A DNA stretch of 42,939 nt, from contig JAAWWE010000017.1 of the NCBI GenBank assembly GCA_021404525.1, positions 1 to 42,939 on the forward strand, given 5' to 3'. The notes beneath the pieces were generated by a model. The model had not been told where the DNA came from. It saw only the letters and a program-made list of their open reading frames with translations, and did not search any database. Position 1 is the first letter of the stretch; each line of letters opens with the position of its first letter. Below, in pieces: positions 41,547-42,939 of the stretch. The translations under genes were made by a program, and so were the position numbers. The DNA comes from Rhodobiaceae bacterium. Its GTDB lineage: Bacteria; Pseudomonadota; Alphaproteobacteria; Parvibaculales; Parvibaculaceae.

Positions 41547-42100
41547 TGCCTTTCAATTCTCAAGATGCAGCCCGCAGCCGTTTCCGCGTTCAACCGGTTA
41601 TTCAGGGAGAATATCGGATATCGGATCAACCCGACGTGGTTTTTTCGACGATTTTGGGATCTTGCGTATCCGTTGGACTGTTTGACCCAGTGGCGGGAAT
41701 TGGTGGGCTCAATCATTACCTGTTGCCGGACGCTGGTGAAGGGGGGCGCAGCGATGTGAAATACGGTGCCATGGCCATCGAGCTCTTGATCAATGAGCTT
41801 CTCAAGGCGGGTGCGTCGCGCACGCGACTGCGCGCAAAGCTGTGTGGAGGCGCCAATATTATTTCGGCTCTTGGCAACATCGGTGCGCGAAACGCAGAAT
41901 TCGGGCGGGATTTCATGCGCCGGGAGGGATTTCCCATAGTCGCGGAGGATCTGGGGGGCGTCAACGCACGGCGGCTTCAGTTCCAGCCAACGACCGGCAA
42001 TGCCAAGGTCTTTTCTGTTCCCGCCGCGCAAAACCAATCGATTGCGGCCAAGGAACGGGCCCCACACAAACCCAAAAAACCGGACGTGACCCTGTTCTGA
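41546..42100 (+). CDS. cheD: Chemoreceptor glutamine deamidase CheD
   Basis: The 184-residue enzyme has the CheD catalytic pattern: Cys40 (TILGSCVSVGLFDPV), His57 (GGLNHYLLP) and a following KLCGGANI segment. CheD deamidates receptor glutamines and, in some species, works with the phosphatase CheC. CheC is not present here. ATG 41546 overlaps the last base of the cheB stop (TGATG); GTG 41543 is an alternative. It is the last gene of the operon. The C-terminal 20 residues are basic and unlike the usual family end. Confidence 0.92.
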   Translation: MPFNSQDAARSRFRVQPVIQGEYRISDQPDVVFSTILGSCVSVGLFDPVAGIGGLNHYLLPDAGEGGRSDVKYGAMAIELLINELLKAGASRTRLRAKLCGGANIISALGNIGARNAEFGRDFMRREGFPIVAEDLGGVNARRLQFQPTTGNAKVFSVPAAQNQSIAAKERAPHKPKKPDVTLF

Positions 42101-42680
42101 TCACTTCATTTTTGGATGCTCCGATCTCTGAGTTGCCGTGCGGATTTGAATGGCAAGACCGACAATTCACGTTACAGCAAGAGTATGAGCCCGTTGTAGG
42201 CACTGCGGCTTCTGACTCATCGGTCGTGTTGATAGGCGCGCTGGCGGATGTCACGATCTCGTGCGGATATAGCCTGTGTATGCCTTCGGTCTAAGGCCAA
42301 AGCAACACCGGCCAGAAATGGTGGGTAGCGTCTGCCAGATAGCCAAAATCCAAGGCTTGACGCAGACCTAGAGGCGTCAGGTATCTGATCTGCCACTGAA
42401 CCCTCACTCTTTCGGAACTGGCGCGATTTGGCATGATACGGCGAATGGCGCGGGTTGATCAAACGGCAGAAGCGCGGGGTTCGTCTGTGGCGCAGGCCGG
42501 TTTTGGATCGGAGCAATCTGATCCTGGGCGAATGCCTTGGGCGCCTGGTAGCCGAGCGCGAACTAACGCCTACCCTTATTGTGGTCTGCGGCCGAGGTTC
42601 GCGAGTTCGAATGAGTATGGCCAATGTCGCGAAACCTGTTTCGGTCAAAAGCCTAAAGCATCCGGCTCTAAACCTGAATC
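42101..42680. other. Gap between cheD and IS630 end
   Basis: About 580 bases. Several short frames are open on the plus strand, including one at 42455-42685 starting IKRQKRGVRLWRRPVLDRSN and another ending at 42294, but I recognise neither, and they may be remnants of a gene disrupted by the insertion sequence to the right. No rRNA, tRNA or terminator with a U run is evident. Confidence 0.35.
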
Positions 42681-42682
42681 GT

Positions 42683-42939
42683 TAGGGAGTCCCATAGTCG
42701 TTGATTTGTGATTCATCCTGTTTGGGAGGATGGATCATGTCAGCACCTTTGCCGGATGCGCTGCGAGCGCGGTTTCGGAAGTTGATTGAGGAAGGGTTAA
42801 GCGGGCGCGCGGCAGCGTTGCGATTGAAGCTTTCACCCGCCACCGGAGCGGGTTGGGGGCTTGGGCTCGGCCCGAGGAGACAGAGCAGAGCCCAGGAGAC
42901 CACCCACAACTCGCATGGCGGTGTTCCGATGAGAAAAAA
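42683..42939 (+). mobile_element. IS630-family insertion sequence, left end and partial transposase
   Basis: A terminal sequence beginning about GGAGTCCCATAGTCGTTG leads into a transposase start at 42737 (ATG, with GGGAGG about 8 bases upstream). The translation MSAPLPDALRARFRKLIEEG, LSGRAAALRLKLSPATGA is the N-terminal helix-turn-helix of IS630-type transposases common in Rhodobacterales. After codon ~41 the frame departs from the family (GWGLGLGPRRQ), consistent with a frameshift or degraded sequence at the contig edge. The element is cut by the window end, so completeness is unknown. Confidence 0.65.

Noticed and set aside
1..42939. CRISPR arrays, rRNA or tRNA genes
   Set aside because: No regularly spaced repeats of 25-40 bp and no recognisable tRNA or rRNA sequence were seen; the 8-bp phased boxes are partition sites, not CRISPR.

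Overview
The window reads as one assembled contig from an alphaproteobacterium of the Rhodobacterales (Roseobacter-type). This rests on high GC, the taurine-pyruvate aminotransferase type, the LIV transporter and chemotaxis operon layouts, and the IS types. Both ends run into broken insertion sequences and homopolymer-like tails (IS5-type at 1-324, IS630-type from about 42683), as expected when an assembly stops at repeats. Nothing here shows whether it is chromosome, plasmid or a mixture.

Region 1 (1-10005) is mobile-element and plasmid material. It holds a VirD4/TraG-like ATPase with small membrane proteins and a stand-alone SecD-like fragment, and a MobA/MobL relaxase cut short by an IS3-family scar. 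It also holds a ParF/ParG-type partition pair, a ParE-type toxin with its antitoxin, a serine resolvase, an AbiTii-domain protein (phage-defence association), and a decayed plasmid RepA joined to a ParE-like fragment. The most striking non-coding signal is three arrays of ACTC/GAGT tetramers on an 8-bp period (5693-5752, 6610-6660, 7283-7302). This matches the known architecture of ParG operator and centromere sites, but the arrays surround the whole partition/toxin module.

Region 2 (10081-32011) is a catabolic and uptake island of divergent operons. On the minus strand, rpiR - glutamine-synthetase-like ligase - davA - davB encodes lysine 2-monooxygenase and 5-aminopentanamidase beside a gamma-glutamyl-ligase-like enzyme. 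On the plus strand lie an N-formylglutamate amidohydrolase-like protein, a cysteine hydrolase and an M20 deacylase. A GntR regulator with two winged helices is coupled to a solute-binding protein that lacks a signal peptide. Divergent from it is an alpha/beta hydrolase followed by a complete branched-chain/amide ABC transporter (SBP-LivGFHM). Together these look like uptake and stepwise deamidation or deacylation of an amino-acid-derived compound, with lysine or an omega-amino amide as the best guess. Then come an S41 protease, two more alpha/beta hydrolases, a membrane-bound AraC regulator and taurine-pyruvate aminotransferase.

Region 3 (33137-42100) is a compact chemotaxis operon: STAS protein - cheY - cheA - cheW - cheR - cheY - unknown 128-aa protein - mcp - cheB - cheD. 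Most genes overlap or nearly overlap. Unusual points are a CheB whose receiver domain has lost its phosphoacceptor aspartate, a chemoreceptor ending in a WxxF tail like a CheR/CheB docking peptide, and an unrecognised protein translationally coupled to the second CheY. No CheZ or CheC is present in the window.
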